From assembly GCA_900765165.1 (NCBI GenBank), contig CAAFQR010000008.1:1-30822 (forward strand): a DNA stretch of 30,822 bases, written 5' to 3'. The notes beneath the pieces were generated by a model. It did not search any database. It was given only the letters and a program-made list of their open reading frames with translations, and had not been told where the DNA came from. The number at the start of each line of letters is the position of its first letter. Positions within the stretch are counted from its first letter, which is position 1. Below, piece by piece: positions 23,761 through 30,822 of the stretch. Made by a program: the position numbers and the translations under genes. Source of the DNA: Veillonellaceae bacterium. Lineage in GTDB: Bacteria > Bacillota > Negativicutes > Veillonellales > Veillonellaceae.

Positions 23761-24945
23761 ATGAGAGAGTTTTTAATACGCACGTTCATCAAGGATGCGG
23801 ACTGTATTAAGGCGCCGGCGGTGCGCACGCGGTACGGTAATTTGGCCAGCTTAACCGGTATGCTTGTGAATATAGCGGTTTGCTTAGGCGAATTAATCGT
23901 CGGCTTTATCGTCGGTTCATTGGCCATGATTAGTGATGGCTTGCACAACGTTGCTGACGCCGGCGGGTCCGCTATATCGCTATTGAGTTTCCGTTTGTCG
24001 GCGCGCAAGCCGGACCAGGAACATCCTTATGGCCACGGTCGTATGGAATATCTCTTCTCCGTCGGCTTTTCGGTGCTCTTGTTCGTCATTGCTATCCAGC
24101 TTTTAATCGAAGCGGTACACCGCATTATGAATCCGGAAATCGTTGATTTCTCCATGGTTGCCTTGATTGTGATGATTGTGGTTATGGGCCTTAAGATTTG
24201 GCTTCACAGCTTCCTCAAATATATGGGGAACCGCATTGATTCGCCGATTTTGCGGGCAAACAGTTTGGAATGCTTATCCGATGTATGGGCCACCTGCGGT
24301 ATCACTGCCGGCCTGTTAATCGGTAGTTATGTGAAATTACCGGTCGATGGTTACCTCAGTGCTATCGTGGCAGTCATGATTGGTCGTGCCGGTTTTGAAG
24401 TTTTCAAAGAATCTACGAGCCGATTGCTAGGCAACGAACCGCGACCGGAACGAGTTCGGGAAATCGCTACCTTCGTATCGTCTTATGACGGCGTTATGGG
24501 CATTCACGATTTGATGGTGCACGACTATGGTCCAGGCCATGAATTTGCCAGTATCCATGTAGAAGTCGATGCGAAACAGGATATCATCAAGAGTCATAAT
24601 ATGGTAGAAAAGATTGAACGCGATGCATGGCGTCAGTTGAATTTAAGACTGACCATTCACATGGACCCGTTGGTACGCAATAAGGAAACGGAAGAAATTT
24701 ACGACCGCGTACGCCGCGTAATCAAAGCGTACAATCCGGATTTAAGCATTCACGACTTACGCGCTGTACCAGACGGCGACAAAATCAATGTTATCTTCGA
24801 CTTGGTAGTACCGTATAGCGAACACAAGCGACTGAACGACATTGGTCATGCAGTTAAAGAAATCTTAGAAGCTATGGAACCGAAATATATTATTCATCTT
24901 ACGGCAGAACATAGCTACACTGGATCTGAAAACATTCACGAATAG
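23761..24945 (+). CDS. Cation diffusion facilitator (CDF) family metal transporter
   Basis: The 394-residue protein has the CDF plan: six membrane helices in the first ~200 residues and a long cytoplasmic C-terminal domain (VMGIHDLMVHDYGPGHEFASIHVEVD) that normally dimerises and binds metal. TM2 carries the metal site SDGLHNVAD (Asp59, His62, Asp66), followed by HPYGHGRMEYL. In TM5 the usual HHxSD site is replaced by ECLSD (Glu170, Asp174), which is unusual for a zinc exporter and may mean another metal, such as manganese or iron. About 100 residues of extra C-terminal sequence make it longer than typical ~300-residue members. GGGAGGT sets the ATG. Confidence 0.88.
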   Translation: MREFLIRTFIKDADCIKAPAVRTRYGNLASLTGMLVNIAVCLGELIVGFIVGSLAMISDGLHNVADAGGSAISLLSFRLSARKPDQEHPYGHGRMEYLFSVGFSVLLFVIAIQLLIEAVHRIMNPEIVDFSMVALIVMIVVMGLKIWLHSFLKYMGNRIDSPILRANSLECLSDVWATCGITAGLLIGSYVKLPVDGYLSAIVAVMIGRAGFEVFKESTSRLLGNEPRPERVREIATFVSSYDGVMGIHDLMVHDYGPGHEFASIHVEVDAKQDIIKSHNMVEKIERDAWRQLNLRLTIHMDPLVRNKETEEIYDRVRRVIKAYNPDLSIHDLRAVPDGDKINVIFDLVVPYSEHKRLNDIGHAVKEILEAMEPKYIIHLTAEHSYTGSENIHE

Positions 24946-24953
24946 TAATATTC

Positions 24954-25002
24954 AATATAAAAGGTGCGGAAGCCTAGGGGCTGGCCGCACCTTTTTATAT
25001 TG
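24954..25002 (+). terminator. Terminator after the CDF gene
   Basis: A long stem AATATAAAAGGTGCGG with its complement, one bulged base, with T5 within the 3' arm. Confidence 0.88.
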
Positions 25003-25014
25003 GTATAAGTAGGA

Positions 25015-25089
25015 CGCCGCAGTCGCAGGAGGACCAATGATTCGTGTATGTCGTTGTAAGGGCATAGGGGCGTGGTGGCGACTGCGGCG
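25015..25089. repeat. 12-bp perfect inverted repeat with 51-base loop
   Basis: CGCCGCAGTCGC (25015-25026) pairs with GCGACTGCGGCG (25078-25089). The loop contains AGGAGG followed five bases later by an ATG that opens a 73-codon frame of doubtful reality running into the next terminator. It may be a short RNA or a degenerate mobile end. Confidence 0.5.
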
Positions 25090-25118
25090 CTATAGCGCAA
25101 TACGATTTGAGGCGCAAA

Positions 25119-25161
25119 AAGAAGGTGCTAGCTTGGGCGTCCCCAAGGCTAGCACCTTCTT
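25119..25161 (-). terminator. Terminator of sstT
   Basis: About 18-bp stem (AAGAAGGTGCTAGC core) with a 1-base bulge; on the minus strand it runs into CTTTTTG, suited to end sstT. Confidence 0.88.
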
Positions 25162-25162
25162 A

Positions 25163-25175
25163 GGTTTATTTCACA
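25163..25175 (+). repeat. Partial copy of the dispersed GTTTATTTCA motif
   Basis: GGTTTATTTCACA; flanks do not match the longer consensus. Confidence 0.35.
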
Positions 25176-25220
25176 TTAAATTTTCGGCAGTAGAGAGAGT
25201 TTCTAGCAGTCGCTTTATAA

Positions 25221-26471
25221 TTAGTGGTTGCGCGATACATTCATCTTTACTGCGTTGAGGTCAGCCGGATAGCCACGACGTGCGAAGTCAGCAGCAGCGG
25301 TGAACAAGATATCCGTAGAGGAGTTGAGGGCAGTTTCGGTGGAGTCCTGTAAAACGCCGATGATGAAACCAACACCAACAACCTGCATTGCAATATCATT
25401 GGAGATACCGAATAAGCTACAAGCCAACGGAATCAAGAGCAAGGAACCACCGGCAACACCGGAAGCACCGCAAGCGCCGACAGTAGCGATGATACTTAAG
25501 AGTACAGCCGTTGCAAAGTCTACCTGGATGTGCAAGGTGTTAGCCGCTGCCAAGGTCATAACCGTAATGGTAATAGCAGCACCGGCCATGTTGATGGTCG
25601 CACCAAGCGGAATGGAGATGGAGTACGTATCCGGGTTAACGCCCAAGCGTTTTGCAAGGTCCATGTTAACCGGAATGTTAGCAGCGGAGCTACGAGTGAA
25701 GAAAGCAGTAATGCCGGATTCACGCAGGCATTTGAATACTAACGGATACGGATTGCGTTTAATGGAAGCAAATACGATGATTGGATTTACGACTAAAGCA
25801 ATCAAAAGCATGCTGCCAATCAATACTACTAACAACTGAGCATAACCAATCAAAGCTTCGATACCGTTGGTTGCGATGGATTCAGCAACGAGGCCCATGA
25901 TACCGAACGGAGCCAAGCGGATAACCCACTGTACGCATTTTGTAATGGCGTCGGAAATACCAACGATAACTTCTTTGACTTCACCGGTAGCACTGCGAAG
26001 TGCGAAACCGATAAGAGCAGCCCAACCGAGGATACCGATGTAGTTGCCGCTCATCAACGCATGTACCGGGTTATCTACGATGTTTTTAAGCAAGGTGATA
26101 AGGACTTCAGCAATGCCTTCTGGCGGTTTAGCATCCTGTGTTGCATTAGCGAGATGCAAGGTCGTCGGGAACATGAAGCTTGCAATAACGGCTACAACCG
26201 CAGCGATGAAGGTACCGAAGATGTACATAATCAAGATGCGGCGCATGCCTGTTTGCTGGCCGGCGCGATGACGCGAAATGGCGGCAATGACTAAGAAGAA
26301 TACCAACAGCGGTGCAATACCTTTCAAAGCACCTACGAAAATGATACCTAGAAGCGATAATTCTTTGCCAATTGCAGGGTCGGCCATAGCCACGGCGATA
26401 CCGATGATGAGGCCGATGATGATCTGCTTAATCAAGCTTAGCTGGTTAAGCGCGCGGAAAAAGTTTCCCAT
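25221..26471 (-). CDS. sstT: Serine/threonine:Na+ symporter
   Basis: The 416-residue product has the length and motif order of SstT in the dicarboxylate/amino acid:cation symporter family: an N-terminal LIKQIIIGLIIGI helix, the FTRSSAANIPVNM re-entrant loop (serine-rich HP1), the GATINMAGAAITITVMTLAAANT metal-site helix, and GACGASGVAGGSLLLIPLACSLFG (HP2). It imports serine and threonine with sodium at the cytoplasmic membrane, consistent with an amino-acid-using organism. GGAGAGA precedes the ATG. It is monocistronic with its own promoter and terminator, divergent from ubiE. Confidence 0.94.
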   Translation of the reverse strand: MGNFFRALNQLSLIKQIIIGLIIGIAVAMADPAIGKELSLLGIIFVGALKGIAPLLVFFLVIAAISRHRAGQQTGMRRILIMYIFGTFIAAVVAVIASFMFPTTLHLANATQDAKPPEGIAEVLITLLKNIVDNPVHALMSGNYIGILGWAALIGFALRSATGEVKEVIVGISDAITKCVQWVIRLAPFGIMGLVAESIATNGIEALIGYAQLLVVLIGSMLLIALVVNPIIVFASIKRNPYPLVFKCLRESGITAFFTRSSAANIPVNMDLAKRLGVNPDTYSISIPLGATINMAGAAITITVMTLAAANTLHIQVDFATAVLLSIIATVGACGASGVAGGSLLLIPLACSLFGISNDIAMQVVGVGFIIGVLQDSTETALNSSTDILFTAAADFARRGYPADLNAVKMNVSRNH

Positions 26472-26526
26472 GATAATCTCTCCTTACCGTTTAATAATAA
26501 AAATCTATTCATAAAGGACATATGTC

Positions 26527-26555
26527 ATTATAAAACGGATTAAGTATAATAGCAA
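26527..26555 (-). promoter_or_regulatory. sstT promoter
   Basis: On the minus strand TTGCTA, 17 bases, TATAAT, about 60 bases before the start codon. Confidence 0.7.
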
Positions 26556-26623
26556 GAGGCAAATTTACATCTGCTGAACTTTTGTCTATGTCAATTGCAC
26601 AAGAATGGTTTCACAAAAAGATG

Positions 26624-26652
26624 TTGAAAGAGGACGCTAAAAAAGGTATACT
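26624..26652 (+). promoter_or_regulatory. ubiE/menG promoter
   Basis: TTGAAA, 17 bases, TATACT. Confidence 0.75.
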
Positions 26653-26714
26653 ATAAAGACAATTATTATAATTAGGTATTAGTATGATATAGAGTGAGAA
26701 GGATGACCGATAAA

Positions 26715-27455
26715 ATGAACGATTCAGCATCGACTAGCTTTGGCAATGCACAAGAAAAAGAGGTTTTTGTGCAAGGGGTTTTTTCAAATATTGCTAAGCA
26801 CTATGACTTGATGAATACAATTTTGAGCTTCCATCGCGATGCCTATTGGCGTCGTTTTACGGTAGAGCAAATGCGTCTGGAACCGGGGATGACGATTTTG
26901 GACGTAGCCTGTGGTACGGGTATGCTTACGAAGGAAGCGTTGCGCCAGCAGCCGGAGATTCATGTGGAGGCACTTGATTTCAGCCCGGAAATGTTGACTC
27001 GTGGCGAAGAACGCTTGAGCAAGGATGGCTTGCTGGACCGTGTGAACCTCGTAGAAGGCGATGCAATGCAGTTGCCTTACGATGCTAACACATTTGACTG
27101 CGCCATGAGTGCGTTTGCGCTTCGCAATGTGCCGGATATTCGCCGCACCCTTTCTGAAATGAAACGCGTCGTAAAACCCGGTGGTCGTGTAGTAACCCTC
27201 GAACTGGCGAAACCGACCGTTATTGGCTTTAAACAGCTTTACTACTTATACTTTGAAAAGATTTTGCCGGTTCTGGGCAAATTGAGTAAGGATAAATCAT
27301 CCTACGCTTGGTTGCCGGAATCCTTGCGTCAGTATCCGCACCAGTCTAAGGTTTTGGAATTCTTCCACGAAGTAGGCTTCGAAGAAGCAGAATACCACGA
27401 ATTGACCGGTGGTATCGTAGCTGTCCATGTAGGTATTGTACCTGAGGACAAGTAA
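26715..27455 (+). CDS. ubiE: Demethylmenaquinone (UbiE/MenG) methyltransferase
   Basis: This class-I SAM methyltransferase of 246 residues adds the last methyl group in menaquinone synthesis. Visible are the family block HYDLMNTILSFHRDAYWRR (about 29-47), SAM motif I LDVACGTGM (about 62-70), DFSPEML, the substrate-side AMSAFALRNV, and a C-terminal ELTGGIVAVHVG. It implies a menaquinone pathway. I prefer ATG 26715, 11 bases after AGAAGGA, because the in-frame ATG at 26703 overlaps that site; an in-frame GTG at 26694 is also possible. No other men genes are in the window. Confidence 0.92.
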   Translation: MNDSASTSFGNAQEKEVFVQGVFSNIAKHYDLMNTILSFHRDAYWRRFTVEQMRLEPGMTILDVACGTGMLTKEALRQQPEIHVEALDFSPEMLTRGEERLSKDGLLDRVNLVEGDAMQLPYDANTFDCAMSAFALRNVPDIRRTLSEMKRVVKPGGRVVTLELAKPTVIGFKQLYYLYFEKILPVLGKLSKDKSSYAWLPESLRQYPHQSKVLEFFHEVGFEEAEYHELTGGIVAVHVGIVPEDK

Positions 27456-27489
27456 TCCTGGACGCGCACAGGTTTTCTGAATAGGGACA

Positions 27490-27550
27490 GATTTCAAGTT
27501 GAAATCCACCTAGCAGAATTAGCTAATATATATAATATAATGCATTATAT
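27490..27550. repeat. Two perfect dyads downstream of ubiE
   Basis: GATTTCAAGTTGAAATC (27490-27506) and the 16-bp palindrome ATATAATGCATTATAT (27535-27550) occur between convergent genes. No function is evident. Confidence 0.5.
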
Positions 27551-27594
27551 GCTTATAAAGCGCCTTGGCATAGGCAGCATTAGTGCATATAAAG

Positions 27595-27626
27595 AGGGCC
27601 CTGCCGGTATTGGCAGGGCCCTTCGG
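27595..27626. terminator. Bidirectional terminator between convergent genes
   Basis: Perfect 11-bp stem AGGGCCCTGCC/GGCAGGGCCCT with a 6-nt loop; on the minus strand CTCTTTAT follows. Confidence 0.75.
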
Positions 27627-27707
27627 TATATAGGTTTTTGATTGAAAGTGCTCGAATGTGAGCAATGATTAGATTTGAGTATTTGCGAATACAGTGAGAG
27701 TTACTGA

Positions 27708-28451
27708 TTACTGAATGGTGAATACCAAGTCTACGTTCTGGGTTACGGTAATGTCGCCTTTTTCAATAGGTGTGGAAGAGCTTAAGGCAACAGCGTTAAC
27801 CTTGTAGAGACGAGGACTTACATCATTACTGTACGTGCTGTTGGTGGTTACGTTAGCGGATTTTAATTTGCCAACCTGTTCGCCGGCAGCAGCGGCTACT
27901 ACGTCAGCCTGGTGACGACCGCTCTTAACGGCTTCGGTGATGAGCTGATCCGTCAAATCCGGCGTAATGTCAGCGTTGAACTGCAAGGAGTCAACAGAGG
28001 TAGCACCGGCGTTTACCGTGCCGTCGATAATCTTACTTACATTGTTAAGGTCGTTAATGCGAACCGTAACGCGGTTGGTAACGGTGTAGCCTTTAACTTT
28101 GTTGGCACCACCGTTGTTGGCGCTGTAATCGTACTGCGGATTTACGTTGAAGTACGAGGTTTTAATATTATTCTTCGTTACGCCCAATGCTTGGAGGCGG
28201 CTTACAACGGCGCTCATAACGCGGTCGTTTTCAACCTTAGCCTGACCAACGTCGGCAGCACTGGTAGAAATACCTAAGGACAATAACGCATACGTCGGGG
28301 AAATGGTGCGGGAGGCAGATGCGGATACGCTAATCTGACCTTGTTCGGGAGCCGTAGCCGGCGTAGCAGCCATGGCAGAACCACATAAGCCAACAGCTAA
28401 GGAACCAATAACGGCAGCGCGTAATACATACTTTTTGAACAGTTTATTCAT
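27708..28451 (-). CDS. Exported SIMPL-domain (DUF541) protein
   Basis: The 247-residue precursor has a clear signal peptide: KKYVLR, a hydrophobic core, then a cleavage site after AMA at residue 28. The mature part begins with GQISVSASASRTISPTYALLSLG and contains the SIMPL features: a first beta strand with V-A-G/S repeats, VVSRLQALGVTKNNIKTSYFNVNPQYDY, GYTVTNRVTVRINDL, and a C-terminal QNVDLVF strand. SIMPL proteins are periplasmic or surface proteins often linked to oxidative stress and oligomeric rings; exact function is unknown. AGGAGGG lies six bases before the ATG. Monocistronic. Confidence 0.88.
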   Translation of the reverse strand: MNKLFKKYVLRAAVIGSLAVGLCGSAMAATPATAPEQGQISVSASASRTISPTYALLSLGISTSAADVGQAKVENDRVMSAVVSRLQALGVTKNNIKTSYFNVNPQYDYSANNGGANKVKGYTVTNRVTVRINDLNNVSKIIDGTVNAGATSVDSLQFNADITPDLTDQLITEAVKSGRHQADVVAAAAGEQVGKLKSANVTTNSTYSNDVSPRLYKVNAVALSSSTPIEKGDITVTQNVDLVFTIQ

Positions 28452-28563
28452 AAGTTACCCTCCTATGGATACTGGATGCGACGGCTTGGCATAGGCACCG
28501 TTACGTTGGTAACTGGCTGTGCCGCGCTTTAGTCGCATTACAAATACACAACTGAGTAATTTA

Positions 28564-28593
28564 ATTATAACATGACTTGTGTGTTGACGTAAA
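28564..28593 (-). promoter_or_regulatory. Promoter of the SIMPL gene
   Basis: On the minus strand TTTACG, 18 bases, TATAAT, about 110 bases before the start codon. Confidence 0.6.
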
Positions 28594-28708
28594 ACTTTTT
28601 CTTTGCGTATGTCCGTGTATAAAAGACTGTTGTTTGAATTTTGTTTGTGTGACTTCTGCACTTTTTTGTATGTTACTAACTGGTACTGGTGAAATAAAAG
28701 GCAGTTTA

Positions 28709-28737
28709 TTGCGTCGCTGGGGGCTCTGTGATACAAT
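28709..28737 (+). promoter_or_regulatory. Promoter of the nitroreductase/reductase operon
   Basis: TTGCGT, 17 bases, TACAAT. The transcript would carry a ~90-base leader containing a copy of the dispersed motif. Confidence 0.7.
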
Positions 28738-28775
28738 GACTACATAGAAAATAATCTATCTGTTGTCGGGCCGAG

Positions 28776-28796
28776 GAGGCTGTTTATTTCACAGAG
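28776..28796 (+). repeat. Best copy of the dispersed GTTTATTTCA motif
   Basis: Fits GAGGCTGTTTATTTCACAG followed by AG; located in the nitroreductase leader. Confidence 0.5.
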
Positions 28797-28835
28797 AAGA
28801 CCTTGAACGGTATCGACGAAAAAGGAGTGGAGACT

Positions 28836-29585
28836 ATGAATCCCATTGATACAATATTGAATCATCGCACAATTCGTGAATTTAAATCGAGCCCGGTGCC
28901 GCCGCAGCAGCTCAGCGTGCTTCTTGACGTAGCCAAACGCACCGCTAGTAGCACGGGTATGCAGAGCTTCAGCATTATTCGCATTGTCAATCCGGAATTG
29001 AAGGCGGAAATTGCGAAGGTTTGCTGCCAGCCGTACGTAGCGCGCGTGCCGGAATTATTTATCTTTATCGTCGATTGCTACCGCAATGCGCAAATCGCTC
29101 GCGAACAGGGCGTAGTAACACCGGCGGAAGGCGACAGCGATCGCTTCTTCCAGGGCTGGAGTGATGCGTGCTTGGCAGCGCAGAACATGGTAACCGCCGC
29201 TGAATTGGGTGGCTTTGGTACGGTATATTTCGGTAGCATTTTGAATGACGCACCGAAGATGATCGAGCTTTTGGATTTGCCGAAATTGACGTTCCCCGTT
29301 GTAGGCGTGGGCCTTGGCGTGCCGAATCAGCAGCCGCAGTTGAAGCCGCGTATGCCGCGTGAAGCGAACGTGTTCGACGACCACTACCAGAAGTTCGACA
29401 ATTATTTGGAATTATTGGAAGATTACGATGAAGAAATGGGCGAATATTACGATCTTCGTGACGCTAATCGCCGCGTAGATTCCTTTACGTTGCAGGTTGT
29501 GAAACGCTTGCAGAACCCGACGCCGGTTCGTCAGCAGTTGTTCCAGCAGATTGCAGCGCAAGGCTTCAAATTGTCCATGGACTAA
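28836..29585 (+). CDS. NfsA/Frp-like nitroreductase family flavoprotein
   Basis: This 249-residue protein begins with the family start TILNHRTIREFKSSPVP (FMN phosphate-binding Arg) and continues with ASSTGMQSFSIIRI, MVTAAELGGFGTVYFGSI and VGVGLGVPNQQPQLKPRMP, the order seen in NfsA/Frp-type NAD(P)H-dependent flavin or nitro reductases. These are FMN homodimers in the cytosol. The acidic tail segment EDYDEEMGEYYDL is typical of the C-terminal extension. ATG 28836 has AAGGAGTGGAG upstream; a TTG at 28803 is less likely. It is followed after 17 bases by the thioredoxin-reductase-like gene, so the two probably form a redox operon. Confidence 0.88.
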   Translation: MNPIDTILNHRTIREFKSSPVPPQQLSVLLDVAKRTASSTGMQSFSIIRIVNPELKAEIAKVCCQPYVARVPELFIFIVDCYRNAQIAREQGVVTPAEGDSDRFFQGWSDACLAAQNMVTAAELGGFGTVYFGSILNDAPKMIELLDLPKLTFPVVGVGLGVPNQQPQLKPRMPREANVFDDHYQKFDNYLELLEDYDEEMGEYYDLRDANRRVDSFTLQVVKRLQNPTPVRQQLFQQIAAQGFKLSMD

Positions 29586-29602
29586 ATGAAGGATAGAAGA
29601 CT

Positions 29603-30478
29603 ATGATATATGATTTGGCTATTGTCGGTGGCGGCCCGGCCGGGCTGTCGGCGGCTATAACCGCTCGTCTTCGAGGACAGCAGGTTATACTCTTTGAAGG
29701 TGGGAACCATAGTGAAAAGCTGCGTCAGGCGTGGCGCATTGACAATTATCCGGGTCTCCCGGAGATTAGCGGCGAAGAGCTGATGAATCGGTTCTTGGCA
29801 CAGGCGAAGTCTTTGGGTGCGGAGATTGTCTATAAAAAGGTGCAGAACGTATTTCCCGGCGAGCCGGCTACGCTCATGATTGGTGACGACGTGGTGCAGG
29901 CGAAGGCGGTAATCTTGGCGACCGGTGCCGTTATTGGTCAGGCAATTCCGGGCGAGGACCGTTTGTTGGGCCGCGGTGTCAGCTATTGCGCTACCTGTGA
30001 CGGTAATTTCTTCGCAGGAAAACGAGTGGCTGTATATATAGATACTGTAGCGGAATGGGATGACGTGGAGTTTTTGGCTGCCGTCGCCAGTTCCGTTGAT
30101 GTATTCTGCCGCGCCGATGTGGCGGAAACCTTGCCGTCTGCATTGCCGGAGAAGGTAACCTTGCACGATGGTGTAAAGATTTTAGAAATTTTAGGGGACT
30201 CGTCTGTCTCTGAAATAAACACCTCGCAGGGCACATTCTCTGTGGATGGGGTGTTCTTGCTTCGTGCGGTATTACCACCGACTCATGTAGTGGATGGTTT
30301 AACCGTAGAGGATAATCATATTAAGGTGGATTCGTGGGGGGCTACTAATCTGCCCGGCATCTTTAGTGCCGGCGATGTAACGGGTAACCCTTTACAAATT
30401 GCCAAAGCCGTCGGTGACGGTCAGACGGCAGCGCTAGCCGCTGTGGCCTATAATAGCAGTAAAAAAGCGGCGCGATAA
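29603..30478 (+). CDS. Thioredoxin-reductase-like flavoprotein lacking the NAD(P)H motif
   Basis: The 291-residue protein has the FAD motif VGGGPAGLSAA at residues 8-18, the redox pair YCATCDG (Cys129, Cys132) and the C-terminal FAD motif GIFSAGDVTGNPLQIAKAVGDG, all as in TrxB. The middle domain, which in TrxB carries GGGNSAxEEA for NADPH, reads VAVYIDTVAEWDDVEFLAAV (143-162). The glycines and the HRRxxxR phosphate site are absent. It is also about 20 residues shorter than typical TrxB. It may accept electrons from ferredoxin or another flavoprotein, as known for clostridial flavin-type ferredoxin:thioredoxin reductase, possibly the adjacent nitroreductase. No thioredoxin gene is in the window. 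Confidence 0.8.
   Translation: MIYDLAIVGGGPAGLSAAITARLRGQQVILFEGGNHSEKLRQAWRIDNYPGLPEISGEELMNRFLAQAKSLGAEIVYKKVQNVFPGEPATLMIGDDVVQAKAVILATGAVIGQAIPGEDRLLGRGVSYCATCDGNFFAGKRVAVYIDTVAEWDDVEFLAAVASSVDVFCRADVAETLPSALPEKVTLHDGVKILEILGDSSVSEINTSQGTFSVDGVFLLRAVLPPTHVVDGLTVEDNHIKVDSWGATNLPGIFSAGDVTGNPLQIAKAVGDGQTAALAAVAYNSSKKAAR
30208..30225 (-). repeat. Copy of the dispersed GTTTATTTCA motif inside a gene
   Basis: Minus strand reads GAGGTGTTTATTTCAGAG, within the reductase coding sequence. Confidence 0.5.
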
Positions 30479-30497
30479 CATCGCGCCAACTTTTTTT
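30469..30497 (+). terminator. Terminator overlapping the reductase stop codon
   Basis: Perfect 8-bp stem GGCGCGAT/ATCGCGCC whose AAC loop holds part of the TAA stop codon, followed by AAC and seven T. A second A/T dyad (TTTTTTGAAAA...) follows. Confidence 0.88.
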
Positions 30498-30518
30498 GAA
30501 AATTTTTCAAAAAAGGGG

Positions 30519-30547
30519 TTGACGAATCTCCGGATTTTAGGTAAGAT
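30519..30547 (+). promoter_or_regulatory. rRNA operon promoter P1
   Basis: TTGACG, 17 bases, TAAGAT. A hairpin ACCGGTG-AAA-CACCGGT (30579-30595) follows between P1 and P2. Confidence 0.75.
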
Positions 30548-30670
30548 AATCAAGTCGCTGTTACACAGCAACACACAAACCGGTGAAACACCGGTGATTG
30601 TGATTTATTTTGTAAATTCTAAACAAAGAACTTTCACGAAAAAGTTTCCAAAAGAAATTTAAAAAAGTTC

Positions 30671-30699
30671 TTGACAAGAAATTTACAGCGTGATATCAT
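30671..30699 (+). promoter_or_regulatory. rRNA operon promoter P2
   Basis: TTGACA (perfect -35), 17 bases, TATCAT. The start region forms a hairpin CACTCAC/GTGAGTG (30707-30725). Confidence 0.85.
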
Positions 30700-30822
30700 A
30701 ATCAAGCACTCACGAGTTGTGAGTGACAACAAACGGATCTTTGAAAACTGAACAATGTAAAGGTAATCATTTCGCAAGAAATGAACATAGCCAGAGTGCG
30801 GGTTCCATTTATGGAACCAAAC
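30700..30822 (+). other. Leader of an rRNA operon (16S lies beyond the window)
   Basis: GATCTTTGAAAACTGAAC at 30736-30753 is the typical Firmicute pre-16S leader phrase. CATTTC/GAAATG and GGTTCC/GGAACC (30801-30818) hairpins follow. No mature 16S sequence is reached. Confidence 0.85.

Noticed and set aside
25037..25258. 73-codon reading frame MIRVCRCKG... with a good SD
   Set aside because: Runs through the sstT terminator and into the antisense of sstT; kept only as a finding about the inverted repeat, not called a gene.

Overview
The window looks like a chromosomal segment of a low-to-mid-GC Firmicute. It has Bacillus/Clostridium-type promoters, strong GGAGG ribosome binding sites, Rho-independent terminators and, at the right edge, a classical Firmicute rRNA-operon leader. 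The mix of a histidine-to-glutamate pathway tied to folate, a menaquinone methyltransferase and SstT would fit an amino-acid-fermenting member of the Negativicutes. That placement is inference and was not checked against any database.

Layout. 1-1300: the 3' end of a GPH-type sugar:cation symporter and a HIT-family protein, followed by a run of hairpins. 1371-18363: an almost complete histidine-utilisation (hut) region. hutD is divergent; ftcD, fhs and fchA come next; then a pyruvate-oxidase-like ThDP enzyme, hutU (long form), hutI, a large winged-helix/BTAD-ATPase-TPR regulator, a YuiF-type permease (probable histidine importer) and hutH. Together they would import histidine, deaminate it to urocanate, hydrate and open the ring, move the formimino group to tetrahydrofolate, release ammonia and, through Fhs running in reverse, recover ATP and formate.

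18364-20224: a 1.86-kb stretch with no credible protein gene. It is a tandem array of four ~300-bp imperfect palindromes. Units 1-3 share an identical 39-nt apex; unit 4 carries a related apex in inverted orientation. The arms differ between units but mostly keep pairing within each unit, and unit 3 is a chimera with mismatched arms. Purine-rich clamp linkers separate the units, a possible three-way-junction RNA with its own promoter-like site lies between units 3 and 4, and the whole array is bounded by 13-bp perfect terminal inverted repeats. This is the most likely undescribed system in the window.

20225-30478: housekeeping and accessory genes: an OFA-like MFS transporter, a dihydrolipoamide-dehydrogenase-like flavoenzyme, a CDF metal exporter with an unusual TM5 site, SstT, UbiE/MenG, an exported SIMPL-domain protein, a nitroreductase, and a thioredoxin-reductase-like protein whose NAD(P)H Rossmann motif is missing. 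30479-30822: tandem rRNA promoters and leader; the 16S gene itself lies beyond the window.

Cross-cutting signals: a GACGTTTTT word upstream of four hut transcription units, which may be the site of the local regulator, and a dispersed 18-21-nt motif with core GTTTATTTCA in both intergenic and coding DNA.
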